Under the pieces are notes generated by a model that was not told where the DNA came from, searched no databases, and saw nothing but the letters and a program-made list of their open reading frames with translations. A program made the position numbers and the translations under genes. 64,000 nt of DNA from Flavobacteriales bacterium (GTDB lineage Bacteria > Bacteroidota > Bacteroidia > Flavobacteriales_F > PHOS-HE28). The stretch lies in the NCBI GenBank assembly GCA_016716605.1, contig JADJWA010000001.1, positions 3,207,001 to 3,271,000 of the forward strand, given 5' to 3'. Shown one piece after another: positions 24,366 to 33,244 of this stretch; within the stretch, counting starts at the first letter, position 1; each line of letters starts with the position of its first letter.

Positions 24366-25793
24366 ATGGCGCTCAGTCGGTTCTGGACCTTCATCCTCAT
24401 CCTCAGCATCGCGTACGTGATCGTGATGCTGAGCGTGGGCAGGCAATACAGCTTGGGCATGCTGGTGAACGGCAAGCAGGGCGATGCGGTCGTGGTGAAC
24501 GAACTGGACACCGTAGCGCTGCAAGGCACGCCGCTGCTTGCGCAGATGCGCATGGCGGGCGAGGCGGGCGTTGAGGTCGATGGCGACCGCTACGTGCTCA
24601 ATGGCACCGGCATCATCAAGGTCACGCGCGGCAAGCAGCCCGCCGACGGCCTTTTCGCCACCTGCCGCAACACCATCATGGATCTGTGGCTCCCGCTGAT
24701 CGGCTACCTTACCTTCTTCTGCGGGCTGCTCAATCTGCTGATCGACTCGCGCGCCATGGAGAAGGTGGCCCATGTGCTCTCGCCGGTCTTCCACCGCGTG
24801 TTCCCCGGCCTACGGAAGGACCATCCGGCTTATGGCTTCATGACGCTCAACTTCGCTGCGAACTTTCTCGGTCTCGACAGCGCCGCCACGCCCTTCGGCC
24901 TGAAGGCCATGGAGAGCATGCAAGCGGATAACCCCGAGAAGGACCGCGCCACCGACCCCCAGATCATGTTCCTCTGCCTGCACGCTGCGGGCCTCACGCT
25001 GCTGCCCACCAGCATCATCGGCTACCGCGCCGCCATGGGCGCCGCCAATCCCGCCGACGTGATGATCCCGCTGATCATCACCAGCTTCGTGGGCACGCTA
25101 GCCGCGCTCTTCATGGTGGCCGCCAAGCAGCGCGTGAACCTCTTGAACGTGCCGGTGATGGGCGGCGTGCTGCTCGTCACCGCGATCATCGGCGGGCTCA
25201 TGGCCTACATCGGATCGCTTGCTGGTGCAGCCAAATTCCACTTCACCGACAACCTCAGCAACGGCATGCTGCTGGTGATCATCTTCTTGATCGTGGGCTA
25301 CGCCTTCCTGATGGAGCGCTACTTCAAGGAAAAAGGAACGAACCTATTCGATAGTTTCGTTCACGGAGCGAAGGACGGCTTCACCACCGGACTGCGCGTA
25401 CTGCCATACATGCTGGCCATGCTCGCGGCGCTGAGCATCTTCCGCAACAGCGGCCTCATGGGGCTGGTGATGGATGGCCTTTCATGGGCCATGGCGCAAG
25501 TGGGCGTCAGCAAGGAAATCATCGACGCCATTCCCGTGGCGCTCATGCGGCCCTTCAGCGCGGGCGGATCGCGCGGCTTCCTGCTAGATGCCATGAAGAC
25601 CTACGGGCCGGACAGCATCACCGGCCAGCTCGTGTGCCTATTCCAAGGTGCTGCAGAGACCACTTTCTATGTCGTAGCCCTCTACTTCGGCAGCGTGGGC
25701 GTGAAGAACATCCGGTACACCCTCGGCATCATGCTGCTGGCAGATCTGGTCTGCGTGATCACTGCGATCGTGGTGGTGGGGATGTACTTCTGA
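24366..25793 (+). CDS. SpmA-SpmB fusion, nucleoside-recognition (Gate) domain membrane protein
   Basis: 475 residues with about nine membrane segments. Two Gate-type domains are seen: the first around 'MTLNFAANFLGLDSAATPFGLKAM' (~158-182) with 'PQIMFLCLHAAGLTLLPTSIIGYR', the second around 'ALMRPFSAGGSRGFLLDAMKTYGPDS' (~395-420) with 'QGAAETTFYVVALYFGSVG'. These match SpmA and SpmB of spore formers, which are fused in non-sporulating Bacteroidota. A role in small-molecule or nucleoside-like transport is assumed but unproven. Residues ~30-90 are a non-membrane insert between the first and second helices. Confidence 0.85.
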   Translation: MALSRFWTFILILSIAYVIVMLSVGRQYSLGMLVNGKQGDAVVVNELDTVALQGTPLLAQMRMAGEAGVEVDGDRYVLNGTGIIKVTRGKQPADGLFATCRNTIMDLWLPLIGYLTFFCGLLNLLIDSRAMEKVAHVLSPVFHRVFPGLRKDHPAYGFMTLNFAANFLGLDSAATPFGLKAMESMQADNPEKDRATDPQIMFLCLHAAGLTLLPTSIIGYRAAMGAANPADVMIPLIITSFVGTLAALFMVAAKQRVNLLNVPVMGGVLLVTAIIGGLMAYIGSLAGAAKFHFTDNLSNGMLLVIIFLIVGYAFLMERYFKEKGTNLFDSFVHGAKDGFTTGLRVLPYMLAMLAALSIFRNSGLMGLVMDGLSWAMAQVGVSKEIIDAIPVALMRPFSAGGSRGFLLDAMKTYGPDSITGQLVCLFQGAAETTFYVVALYFGSVGVKNIRYTLGIMLLADLVCVITAIVVVGMYF

Positions 25794-25819
25794 GCTTCGT
25801 CCTGCGCGAACTTCGCGGC

Positions 25820-26233
25820 ATGGAAAGCACCCGTCGCGATGTGACCGCCGAGTTGAGCGGTCTGCCCTACCGGACCACGATCAGCGCACGCGGCATCACA
25901 GCCATTGCCGATGAGCCTTCGGACCATGGCGGTCAGGATGCAGGGCTGCGCCCGCATGAATTGCTGCTGGGGGCCTTGGCAAGTTGCACGGCCATCACCT
26001 TGCGCATGTATGCGGATCGCAAGCAATGGGACGTCGGCAGCATCAGCGTGCATGCCGCCCTTGACCGCAAACAAGAAGGCCGTGCCATCGAGAGCCGGAT
26101 ACACCTCGAGGTCTCGTTCAGCAAAGAGCTTCCTGCCGATCAGCGCGAGCGGCTGCTTCAGATCGCGGGGGCCTGCCCGGTGCATCGCACGCTGGAGAGC
26201 CCAATCACCCTGACCCGATCCCTGAAGCCATGA
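25820..26233 (+). CDS. OsmC-family protein
   Basis: 137 residues. 'GLRPHELLLGALASCTAITLRMYADRK' holds the first redox Cys on the long central helix; 'LLQIAGACPVHRTLE' holds the second, as in OsmC/Ohr-type thiol peroxidases that reduce organic hydroperoxides. The start ATG 25820 gives a normal family length. It overlaps the next gene by 4 nt (ATGA), so translation of the two is coupled. Confidence 0.88.
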   Translation: MESTRRDVTAELSGLPYRTTISARGITAIADEPSDHGGQDAGLRPHELLLGALASCTAITLRMYADRKQWDVGSISVHAALDRKQEGRAIESRIHLEVSFSKELPADQRERLLQIAGACPVHRTLESPITLTRSLKP

Positions 26234-26679
26234 GCAAGGAGCACGAATACACCAACGGCGAGGTCACCATCGTCTGGAAGAAGGACCTGTGCAGTCACAG
26301 CACCAAGTGCTGGCGCGGGCTCCCGGCCGTTTTCAAACCGGGGCAGAAGCCGTGGATCCTCCCCGAAGGCGCAGGCTCGGAGGCCATCGTCGCGCAAGTG
26401 AGGCAATGCCCGAGCGGTGCGCTCAGCATTCGCACGGTTGGCGGCGCTTCACAGCCGGAGGCGCGGGGACAGGTGCGCGTGGAATTGAGCCTGAATGGCC
26501 CCTTGCTGGTGAAAGGCCCCTTTATGATCGTGCGCGCTGACGGCCGCGTGGAGCGGCGCGAAGGCAGCACAGCCCTTTGCCGTTGCGGCGCTTCGGGGAA
26601 CAAGCCCTATTGCGATGGCTCACACCGGAAGGCCGGCTTCCGTGATGGAGACGAACAGGCATCGGACCAGCCGCGTTGA
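26230..26679 (+). CDS. Divergent 4Fe-4S plus CDGSH iron-sulfur protein
   Basis: 149 residues with two domains. Residues ~10-75 match the mono-cluster Fer4_19 type ('LCSHSTKCWRGLPAVF', 'PWILPEGA', 'QVRQCPSGALSI'). Residues ~85-140 are a CDGSH domain: 'STALCRCGASGNKPYCDGSHRKAGF' gives the three-Cys-one-His [2Fe-2S] ligand set. Start and previous stop overlap (ATGA). The partner OsmC suggests a job in peroxide or redox stress, perhaps sensing or electron supply; this is inference from position. Confidence 0.88.
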   Translation: MSKEHEYTNGEVTIVWKKDLCSHSTKCWRGLPAVFKPGQKPWILPEGAGSEAIVAQVRQCPSGALSIRTVGGASQPEARGQVRVELSLNGPLLVKGPFMIVRADGRVERREGSTALCRCGASGNKPYCDGSHRKAGFRDGDEQASDQPR

Positions 26680-26710
26680 CCTTTCGCAAGGCCAGCACGG
26701 GCCACCCGGC

Positions 26711-26718
26711 TACCTTTG
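26711..26718 (+). promoter_or_regulatory. Promoter -7 box TACCTTTG
   Basis: Perfect TAnnTTTG match 15 nt before the ATG at 26734. It argues for that start over an ATG 18 nt upstream, which would lie inside the transcript start region. Confidence 0.55.
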
Positions 26719-26733
26719 CACCGTACAGCGAAC

Positions 26734-28179
26734 ATGTTCTCACAGGACCCGAAGCACGTGCCCCTGACGCCCGCCCAGAAAGCGCGGCGCATCAACCTGA
26801 ATCCCGACCTGTACGGCACCTTCGCGGAGATCGGCGCCGGGCAGGAGACCGTACGGCACTTCTTCCGCGCCGGCGGTGCCAGCCAGACCATCGCGAAGGC
26901 GATGAGCGCCTACGACAAGGACTTCAGCAACGCGATCTATGGCCCTGAGCCCGGCAACCGCTTCGTATGCGAGAGCCGCTTGAAGAACATGCTGCGGCAC
27001 GAGTACGGGCTCATCATCGACCGCCTCGACCGCCAGGAGCACCCCAGCAAGCGCTTCTTCACCTTCGCCAACACCGTCACCACCAGCACCTTCGAGAATC
27101 CGCATGGCGGCCACGGCTGGATGGGCGTGCGATTCCAAACCACACCGGAGCAGCCCACGAGCGACATCATCGTCCACTTCCGGCTGCACGACCCTGACAT
27201 CAGCCTGCAACAGGAGTGCATCGGCGTGCTCGGCGTGAACCTGCTGTTCAGCGCCATCACCGACTGGGAGAACCCCGGCCATGTGATGGATTCGCTCTAC
27301 GACAACCTGAGCCGGCACGTGGTGGAGATCGACATGATCCAGATGAACGGCCCGGCCTTCCGCAGCGTGGACAATCGGCTGCTCAGCCTGCAACTGGTGA
27401 AGCGCGGGTTCACCGACGCCGTGCTCTTCGGCCCCGATGGCCAGAACCTGCAGGCCAGCGAAACGCTCTACAAGAAGAACATCCTCGCCATCCGCGGCAG
27501 TTTCCGTCCCGTGACCAAGGTCAACATCGACATGATCATGAACGGGTACAACATGTTCATCAAGGAGAACAAGGTCGATCGGCAGAAACTGCAGGTGCTC
27601 TTCGAGATCACCCTGAGCAACCTGAAGAGCGATACCGGCGATGTGGACGAGAAGGACTTCATCGACCGCGCCGACATCCTGTGCTCGCTCGGGCAAACTG
27701 TCCTCATCAGCAACTACCAGGAGTATTATAAGCTGGTGGAGTACTTCAGCCGCTTCACCAAGGCGCGCATGGGCCTGATCATGGGCGTGACCAACCTGGT
27801 GGAGGTGTTCGACGAGAAGTACTACCGACACCTCAACGGCGGAGTGCTCGAGGCCTTCGGCATCCTGTTCCACCGCGACCTCAAGATCTATGTGTACCCG
27901 AGCCGTCCCAACGCCACGGCGGAGATCATGACCACGGAGAACATGCCTATCCATCCGCGCATGCGACCGCTGTACGACTACCTGCTCTTCAACCGCCGCA
28001 TCGTCGATATCATCAGCTTCGACCCCAACGTGCTGCACATCTTCAGCAAGCAGGTGCTCGATATGATCCGCGCCGGTCAGCAGGGCTGGGAGGCACTCGT
28101 TCCACCGTATGTGGACAACATGATCAAGGATAACCGCCTCTTCGGCTACAAGTCCGTGCAGGAGGGCGCCAAGGCCTGA
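26734..28179 (+). CDS. Conserved Bacteroidota protein of ~480 residues, unknown function
   Basis: 481 residues, no signal peptide or membrane segment. It opens with 'LNPDLYGTFAEIGAGQETVRHFFRAGGASQTIAKAMSAYDKDFSNAIYG' (described here as one stretch from residue ~20). It belongs to a very well conserved Bacteroidota family whose members I recall being labelled 'nicotinate-nucleotide adenylyltransferase' or 'TonB-dependent receptor', with neither label supported by what is visible: there is no (H/T)xGH nucleotidyltransferase motif and no barrel. The body is mixed alpha/beta with a conserved 'GFTDAVLFGPDGQNLQASETLYKKNILAIRGSFRP' region and 'YPSRPNATAEIMT'. Probably cytosolic. It has its own promoter. 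Confidence 0.7.
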   Translation: MFSQDPKHVPLTPAQKARRINLNPDLYGTFAEIGAGQETVRHFFRAGGASQTIAKAMSAYDKDFSNAIYGPEPGNRFVCESRLKNMLRHEYGLIIDRLDRQEHPSKRFFTFANTVTTSTFENPHGGHGWMGVRFQTTPEQPTSDIIVHFRLHDPDISLQQECIGVLGVNLLFSAITDWENPGHVMDSLYDNLSRHVVEIDMIQMNGPAFRSVDNRLLSLQLVKRGFTDAVLFGPDGQNLQASETLYKKNILAIRGSFRPVTKVNIDMIMNGYNMFIKENKVDRQKLQVLFEITLSNLKSDTGDVDEKDFIDRADILCSLGQTVLISNYQEYYKLVEYFSRFTKARMGLIMGVTNLVEVFDEKYYRHLNGGVLEAFGILFHRDLKIYVYPSRPNATAEIMTTENMPIHPRMRPLYDYLLFNRRIVDIISFDPNVLHIFSKQVLDMIRAGQQGWEALVPPYVDNMIKDNRLFGYKSVQEGAKA

Positions 28180-28214
28180 TCGTTACGGAGTCACCCGGCA
28201 TGCATTGCATCGGC

Positions 28215-29003
28215 ATGCGCGCCTCCGTATCCCTCCTTCCGATCGCCTTCGCCACGGTCCTCATGGGCCAGCAAGGCAGCACCCTCGAGGCCGGCTTCAC
28301 TCCACCACCCGGGTCCGTGCGCATGCCAGCCCCTGCCAGCAGCTTCGCGCACTACCTCCGGAACCTGCGCTTGCTCCCCGCCGGTGCGCCGGTGCTGCTC
28401 CACGACGGATCGCGCAAGCCACGGCAGGATGCGCATGCCGCCGTGATCGACCTGAGCGTGGGCCGGCGCGACCTGCAGCAATGCGCCGATGCCGTGATCC
28501 GGCTTCGCGCGGAGCACCTCTTCGCAACCGGACGGCAAAGCGAGATCGCGTTCGACTTCACCAACGGATTCAGAGCAGAATGGGATCGCTGGCGCGCAGG
28601 CGACCGGATCGTGGTGAACAGCAACCGTTGCTCGTGGGAGCGCATGGCGAAGGTCGATTCTTCACACGCGGAGCTATTGCGTTTCCTCGATCGCGTGTTC
28701 ACCTATGCAGGCACCTTGAGCCTTAGTCGGGAGTTGAAGGCCGCAGGCGATGCCCCCATCGCGGCCGGCGATGTCTTCATACAAGGCGGAAGTCCCGGCC
28801 ACGCGATGATCGTTGTGGATCAGGTGCGCGCGCCCGATGGCAGGAATCTCTTCCTGCTCGCACAGAGCTTCATGCCCGCGCAGCAGATCCACATCGTGCG
28901 CAACCCGGACGGACGCTTCGGTGATTGGTACACCGCGGAAGGGGATCGCCTGGTGACCCCCGAATGGAACTTCGCGTGGAGCGACCGGAAGCGCTGGCCA
29001 TGA
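28215..29003 (+). CDS. DUF4846 family exported protein
   Basis: 262 residues from ATG 28215 (another in-frame ATG lies five codons upstream). Signal peptide, then the DUF4846 landmarks: 'FAHYLRNLRLLPAGAPV', 'HAAVIDLSVGRRDLQQCADAVIRLRAEHL', 'VFTYAGTLSLSRELKAAG', 'GDVFIQGGSPGHAMIVVD', 'NLFLLAQSFMPAQQIHIVRN'. The family is common in Bacteroidota and its role is unknown; conserved Cys, His and Gln residues hint at an enzyme. Its stop overlaps the start of the WD40 gene (ATGA). Confidence 0.85.
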   Translation: MRASVSLLPIAFATVLMGQQGSTLEAGFTPPPGSVRMPAPASSFAHYLRNLRLLPAGAPVLLHDGSRKPRQDAHAAVIDLSVGRRDLQQCADAVIRLRAEHLFATGRQSEIAFDFTNGFRAEWDRWRAGDRIVVNSNRCSWERMAKVDSSHAELLRFLDRVFTYAGTLSLSRELKAAGDAPIAAGDVFIQGGSPGHAMIVVDQVRAPDGRNLFLLAQSFMPAQQIHIVRNPDGRFGDWYTAEGDRLVTPEWNFAWSDRKRWP

Positions 29004-29920
29004 GCAATGGCGCTAGCTTGGCCGCCATGCCCGCAAGCAAGCAGGCTCTCCTGCACCGCGACCACGCAGGCGCTGTGTATGCGTTGCTGGTGATCGGCGA
29101 TGAAGTGCTCTCCGCTGGTGGCGATGGCTTCTTGCTTTCATGGCGACCCAGCGCGCCCGGGCACACAACGGCCATCGCCCGCTTCCAGCACCCGGTGTAC
29201 TGCTTGGCGCACGACGCTCGTCGTCAGCTGATCCATGCCGGCACCAGCAATGGTGACCTGCATGTGATCGACCTCGCCCAACGCAGGCTGCTCACCAGCA
29301 TTGCAGCCCATTCGCGCGGCACCTACGGCCTGCTGCCCATGCCCGATGGCAGCGTGCTGAGCGTGGGCGGCGATGGCATCCTGGCCCGATGGTCCGGGAA
29401 GGAGCGGGATCATGAACCGCCGTTGCGCCGCATTCCGATAGCGGAGGGCAAAGTCAGGGGGCTCGCGGTGAGCCAGGACGGTCATCTGATCGCCGTGGCC
29501 TACGGAGACGGGCGCATCGAGCTGCTCCACGCATCGGATCTGAATGCCGCCGGATCCTGGCGAGCGCACGAGGGCGGCACCCTTTGCGTAGCCTTCCATG
29601 CGAGCAAACCGGTGCTGCTCAGCGGTGGTAAGGATGGCCATCTGCGGGCGTGGCGCCTGGATCGCACCGGCGACCTGGTCCTTGAAGCCGCCGCGCATCG
29701 CGGGGCCATTTATGCAATCGCGCAGCAAGGTGATGTGGTCTCCACCGCATCACGCGACAAGACCATCGGACTTTGGGAAGCAGGAACGCTCCACCTGTAC
29801 AAGCGCTTGAGCGGAGGCCATTCGCACAGCGTGAATGCGCTTGGGTGGCAGGCGGAAGCACTGATCTCCGCTGGTGACGACAGGCGGGTGATCCGTTGGG
29901 GGCACGATCAGAACGGATAG
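29000..29920 (+). CDS. WD40-repeat protein
   Basis: 306 residues with about seven WD40 blades. Each has a GH-like turn and a strand ending in W-x-x or related ('HRDHAGAVYALLV...GGDGFLLSWR', 'RAHEGGTLCVAFH...GGKDGHLRAWRL', 'AAHRGAIYAIAQ...SRDKTIGLWE', 'GGHSHSVNALGWQ...AGDDRRVIRWG'). A seven-bladed beta-propeller acting as a protein scaffold is likely. There is no clear signal peptide. It is translationally coupled to the DUF4846 gene and overlaps the convergent SLC13 gene by 13 nt. Confidence 0.85.
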   Translation: MSNGASLAAMPASKQALLHRDHAGAVYALLVIGDEVLSAGGDGFLLSWRPSAPGHTTAIARFQHPVYCLAHDARRQLIHAGTSNGDLHVIDLAQRRLLTSIAAHSRGTYGLLPMPDGSVLSVGGDGILARWSGKERDHEPPLRRIPIAEGKVRGLAVSQDGHLIAVAYGDGRIELLHASDLNAAGSWRAHEGGTLCVAFHASKPVLLSGGKDGHLRAWRLDRTGDLVLEAAAHRGAIYAIAQQGDVVSTASRDKTIGLWEAGTLHLYKRLSGGHSHSVNALGWQAEALISAGDDRRVIRWGHDQNG

Positions 29921-31710
29921 ATCAACGGGATCAGCGCTACTGCGAGCACGAAGAAGATCAGGCTGAGCGGAAGTCCCACGCGCATGAAGTCGATGTACTT
30001 GTACTGGCCTGCCGTATAGACCATGGCATTGGTCTGGTAGCCGATGGGCGTCATGAAGCTGGCGCTGGCCGCGAAGCACACCGCCATGATGAAGGGCGTT
30101 GGCGAAGCGCCGATCTGCTGCGCGATGCCGATGGCGATGGGTGTGACGAGCGCGGCCGTAGCCGTATTGCTCACCATCTCGGTGAGCATCATGGTGATGA
30201 AATAGACACCGGCCAGCACGGCCACCGGACCGAATGGCTGCAGCACGGAGACTGCCTTTCCAGCGATGAGCGCGTCGAGCCCGCTCTTGTGCATGCCGTG
30301 GCCAAGGCTGAAGGCACCGGCCATGAGGAAGATCACCTTCCAGTCGATGGACTCATAGAACTCCTTCATGGTAAGGCAGCCCGTGAGCGCAACCAGGATC
30401 ACGCCGACGAGGGCGGCCAGCACCACAGGCACCGTGGTGAGGCTGCTCACCAGCACCACGCCCAGTACCACGGCCACCCCGATGAAGAAGCGCTTCCTGT
30501 CGAACTCGGCGATGCCCTCTTGCTCGGCCAGGATCGCGAAGGGCGCATCAGGCGAGCGCTCCATCTCCTTCAGGGTCGTGAGGTAATGCGATTTCACCTC
30601 GGCGAGCACCACGTCACCGCTGCGCAGCACGGTATCGTGCAGGCGCTCATGCACCACATCCTCGCGGTGGCGCACGGCCAAAGGGACGGCGCGGTAGGTG
30701 CGGATCATGTCGGCCTCCCGGAGCGAAACCCCGTTGAGCGGGCTTGCGGCAGTGATCACCAGTTCCACGAGCGTGGTGCCGCGCGCGCGCAGGTCGTCGC
30801 CGGCCAGGTGCATGGCCGTCTTCACGCTGATGTTTGCCCGGTCCTTCAAAGCCTTGATGCGCTCCACATCGCAGCGCACCTTGAGCATGTCGCCAGCCTC
30901 CAGCACCATATCTCCCGGCGGGAGCACGAAGCGCTTCTCGCCTCGCACGATCTCGATGATGTCCATCTCCAACTCGCGCACCAGCGCGCTGTCCATGATG
31001 CGCTTGCCCACGAAACGAGTGCCAGGAAGCAATTCCACCTCCGTGAGGTAGCCACCCATGCCATAGCGCTCCTTCGCGTCGGTCTGCGTGGGATCAGCCG
31101 GCAGCAGCTTCCTGCCGAAAAGGACCATGTAAAGGATGCCAACCACCAGCAGCACCAGGCCCATTGGGGCGAGTTGGAACATGCCGATCGATCCGCTGCC
31201 AAGTTGGGTGCTAAGCCCGCTCACCACGATGTTGGTGCTGGTCCCGATCAAGGTCACGGTTCCACCGAAGATGGTGGCGAAGCTCAAAGGGATCAGCAGC
31301 TGGCCCGGATGCATGTTGGCCGAGCGGGCCATTTGCACAGCCACTGGGATGAAGACTGCAACGATCGGTGTATTGTTCACGAATGGGCTGATGCCACCAG
31401 CAAGGGCCATCAGCACCAGCAGTCCGCTCACCTTGTTCTGGCGGAATCGTTCGCTGAGCCGTGGACCAAGCGTGGCCAACGCACCGGAACGGACGATCGC
31501 GGCGCTCAGTACGAACATGAAGGCTACGGTCAAGGTGGCGGGGTCGCTGAAGCCGGAGAGTCCCTCAGCAGGGGAGATCACTCCAGTGGCCACCAGCACC
31601 GCCGCGATCATCAGCGCGACCAGGTCGATGCTGAGCTTCTCGCTGATGAAGAGCGCGAGCGCCACCACCACGGTGCCGGCGACGATCCACTGATCGGGAG
31701 TCAAGGGCAT
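29908..31710 (-). CDS. SLC13-type permease with two TrkA-C (RCK_C) domains
   Basis: 600 residues. The N-terminal half has ~6 helices with 'GGISPFVNNTPIVAVFIP' and 'IGTSTNIVVSGL'. Residues ~205-375 are soluble and hold two RCK_C/TrkA-C domains ('LPGTRFVGKRIMDSALVREL', 'LREADMIRTYRAVPLAVRH'). The C-terminal half repeats the transport motif ('TEMVSNTATAALVTPIA', 'TPIGYQTNAMVY'). The two SNT/NNT motifs bind Na+ and anion in DASS transporters. Substrates may be dicarboxylate, sulfate or other anions. A box TACTTTAG lies 6 nt upstream of the start. Confidence 0.9.
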   Translation of the reverse strand: MPLTPDQWIVAGTVVVALALFISEKLSIDLVALMIAAVLVATGVISPAEGLSGFSDPATLTVAFMFVLSAAIVRSGALATLGPRLSERFRQNKVSGLLVLMALAGGISPFVNNTPIVAVFIPVAVQMARSANMHPGQLLIPLSFATIFGGTVTLIGTSTNIVVSGLSTQLGSGSIGMFQLAPMGLVLLVVGILYMVLFGRKLLPADPTQTDAKERYGMGGYLTEVELLPGTRFVGKRIMDSALVRELEMDIIEIVRGEKRFVLPPGDMVLEAGDMLKVRCDVERIKALKDRANISVKTAMHLAGDDLRARGTTLVELVITAASPLNGVSLREADMIRTYRAVPLAVRHREDVVHERLHDTVLRSGDVVLAEVKSHYLTTLKEMERSPDAPFAILAEQEGIAEFDRKRFFIGVAVVLGVVLVSSLTTVPVVLAALVGVILVALTGCLTMKEFYESIDWKVIFLMAGAFSLGHGMHKSGLDALIAGKAVSVLQPFGPVAVLAGVYFITMMLTEMVSNTATAALVTPIAIGIAQQIGASPTPFIMAVCFAASASFMTPIGYQTNAMVYTAGQYKYIDFMRVGLPLSLIFFVLAVALIPLIYPF

Positions 31711-31784
31711 GCGGGCCTAAAGTAGCGGGCCCCTTTCGGTCAAGGCTAATGCCCAAAGCGGAAGAGCGCCAGAGCGCTCCGGTT

Positions 31785-32117
31785 TCACTCGATGGTGAAC
31801 TCCTGGGAAAGCGCGAGGCCCTTGGCTTCCACGCTCAGGGTATGCGTGCCGCGCGGCAATTGACCCTTATCAAGCCGCCGGACCAGCTCACCGGTCAGGG
31901 CTTTGCCTTCTTCACGATAGATCACCCGGCCCTGCTGATCGAGGATCTGCAGCACCACATTACCGATGCGGCGCTCACCTTCCACGAGGATGCTCACAAA
32001 GGCCGAGGTCTTGTTGCAATGCACCTTCAGCTTGCCTTCGCCGCCCTTATCGGCTGCCCTGGCACCAATAGCCAAACCCAGGGCAGCGGTGAAAAGGAGT
32101 GTGAGACGAAGATTCAT
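31785..32117 (-). CDS. Small exported beta-sandwich protein
   Basis: 110 residues with a signal peptide cleaved near 'ARA'. The rest looks like one immunoglobulin-like or T9SS-tail-like domain: 'VVLQILDQQGRVIYREEG' then 'LPRGTHTLSVEAKGLALSQEFTIE'. This is the strand pattern of Por-secretion tails and DUF3244-type domains. With almost nothing before the domain, a carrier or periplasmic role is more likely than a T9SS enzyme. TATATTCG lies 19 nt before the start. Confidence 0.6.
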   Translation of the reverse strand: MNLRLTLLFTAALGLAIGARAADKGGEGKLKVHCNKTSAFVSILVEGERRIGNVVLQILDQQGRVIYREEGKALTGELVRRLDKGQLPRGTHTLSVEAKGLALSQEFTIE

Positions 32118-32182
32118 TTATGGACGGGCGGGCATGCGAATATAGCCAGCTAGCCAGTGTGAAATCCAATCGGCCGAAATGC

Positions 32183-33165
32183 TCAACTGCTGAATGAGGC
32201 TTGTACCATCACGTTCCCGGCGCCCGTTCGCAGCGCATAGGAGAATCCTTGTGCCAACGCGAATCCGCCGAAAGCACCATCGGCACGGATGGCGAGAAAG
32301 CCCACTTGCATTCCTAATATATCCTTGTTCTTGAGCCGAATACGCCTTACTGCTTCACGGCACGCTTCCTCCGGAGTGCGCCCTTGACGCATGAGTTCAA
32401 CCACGGTATGGCTGCCCGCGGTGCGGATCACCAATTCGCCTACGCCGGTGGCGCATGCTGCACCGGCAACGCCGTCAACGAACAAGCCTGCTCCGATGAT
32501 GGGGCTATCCCCCACCCGGCCATGGACCTTGTAGGCCATGCCGCTGGTGGTGCAAGAGCCGGCCAATCGGCCTTGCGCATCCATGGCCACCATCCCTATG
32601 GTATCGTGGTTCTCGATGTTGGCCACGGGCTTGTATTCGGAGCGCTCCTGCCATTGCTCATAAGCAGCGCGCGCACTTCAGGCAGGTCGACCACCTTGGT
32701 CTCGAATCCATTCTCCGCTGCCCAGCGCTCGGCACCATCACCCACCAGCATCACGTGCGGCGTGCGCTCCATTACGGCGCGGGCAATGCTGATGGGGTGC
32801 TCATACCGCTGAATGAAGGCGACCGCCCCTGCTCTTCCGTCGTGGTCCTGAATGCAGGCATCGAGCGTTACGTGCCCATCGCGGTCGGGATTGCCGCCAA
32901 GGCCCACACTCCTGTTCGTGAAATCGCTTTCCACGACCATCACGCCCTGCTCTACGGCGTCCAGCACCGTACCACCAGAGTGCAAGACTTCCCATGCCCG
33001 CTCGTTGGCCGGAAGCCCGTGATCCCAAGTGCTGAGAACGAGCGGGCCACCATGAGGGCGCTGGTCCTTTTCAAGTGGACCGTCTGCAGTATCCGGTATT
33101 CCGCAACCGGCGAGATAGGCGGCCGATCCGGCCAATCCGAGTTGAACAAAGCGTCTGCGCTGCAT
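32183..33165 (-). pseudogene. Glycosylasparaginase (N4-(beta-GlcNAc)-L-asparaginase), frameshifted
   Basis: Two reading frames together encode a complete family T2 Ntn-hydrolase, which splits GlcNAc-Asn of glycoproteins. Frame A (33165 to about 32672) gives a twin-Arg, lipobox-like leader (MQRRRFVQLG...LAGC) and the alpha chain ('STWDHGLPANERAWEVL', 'NPDRDGHVTLDACI', 'TPHVMLVGDGAERWA'). Frame B (about 32672 to 32183) gives the beta chain with the autoproteolysis site 'NIENHDTIGMVA' and 'GRVGDSPIIGAGLFVD'. One base is missing inside GTGCGCGCGCTGC (about 32665-32677); adding one G restores AAYEQWQERSEYKP, the expected linker. Every other part looks intact, so this is a very recent mutation, an assembly indel or, less likely, recoding. 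A GTG at 32626 could start a separate beta-chain frame. Confidence 0.85.
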
Positions 33166-33230
33166 GGCCAAGGCGATGGGGGTGAATGGCGCGCGAGCAA
33201 TGTAGCGGCCGAGCGGTCAACTGTAGTGGT

Positions 33231-33238
33231 TTCCTTTG
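33231..33238 (+). promoter_or_regulatory. Promoter -7 box TTCCTTTG before endonuclease I
   Basis: TnnnTTTG-type element 6 nt before the ATG at 33245, matching the leaderless pattern. Confidence 0.4.
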
Positions 33239-33244
33239 CCTTCC

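Noticed and set aside
29896..31725. 609-codon + frame opposite the SLC13 permease
   Set aside because: His/Glu/Ala low-complexity translation; the permease is unambiguous on the other strand.
32183..33165. Programmed ribosomal frameshift in glycosylasparaginase
   Set aside because: No slippery heptamer followed by a clear pseudoknot was seen; a missing base in a GC run explains the frame change more simply.
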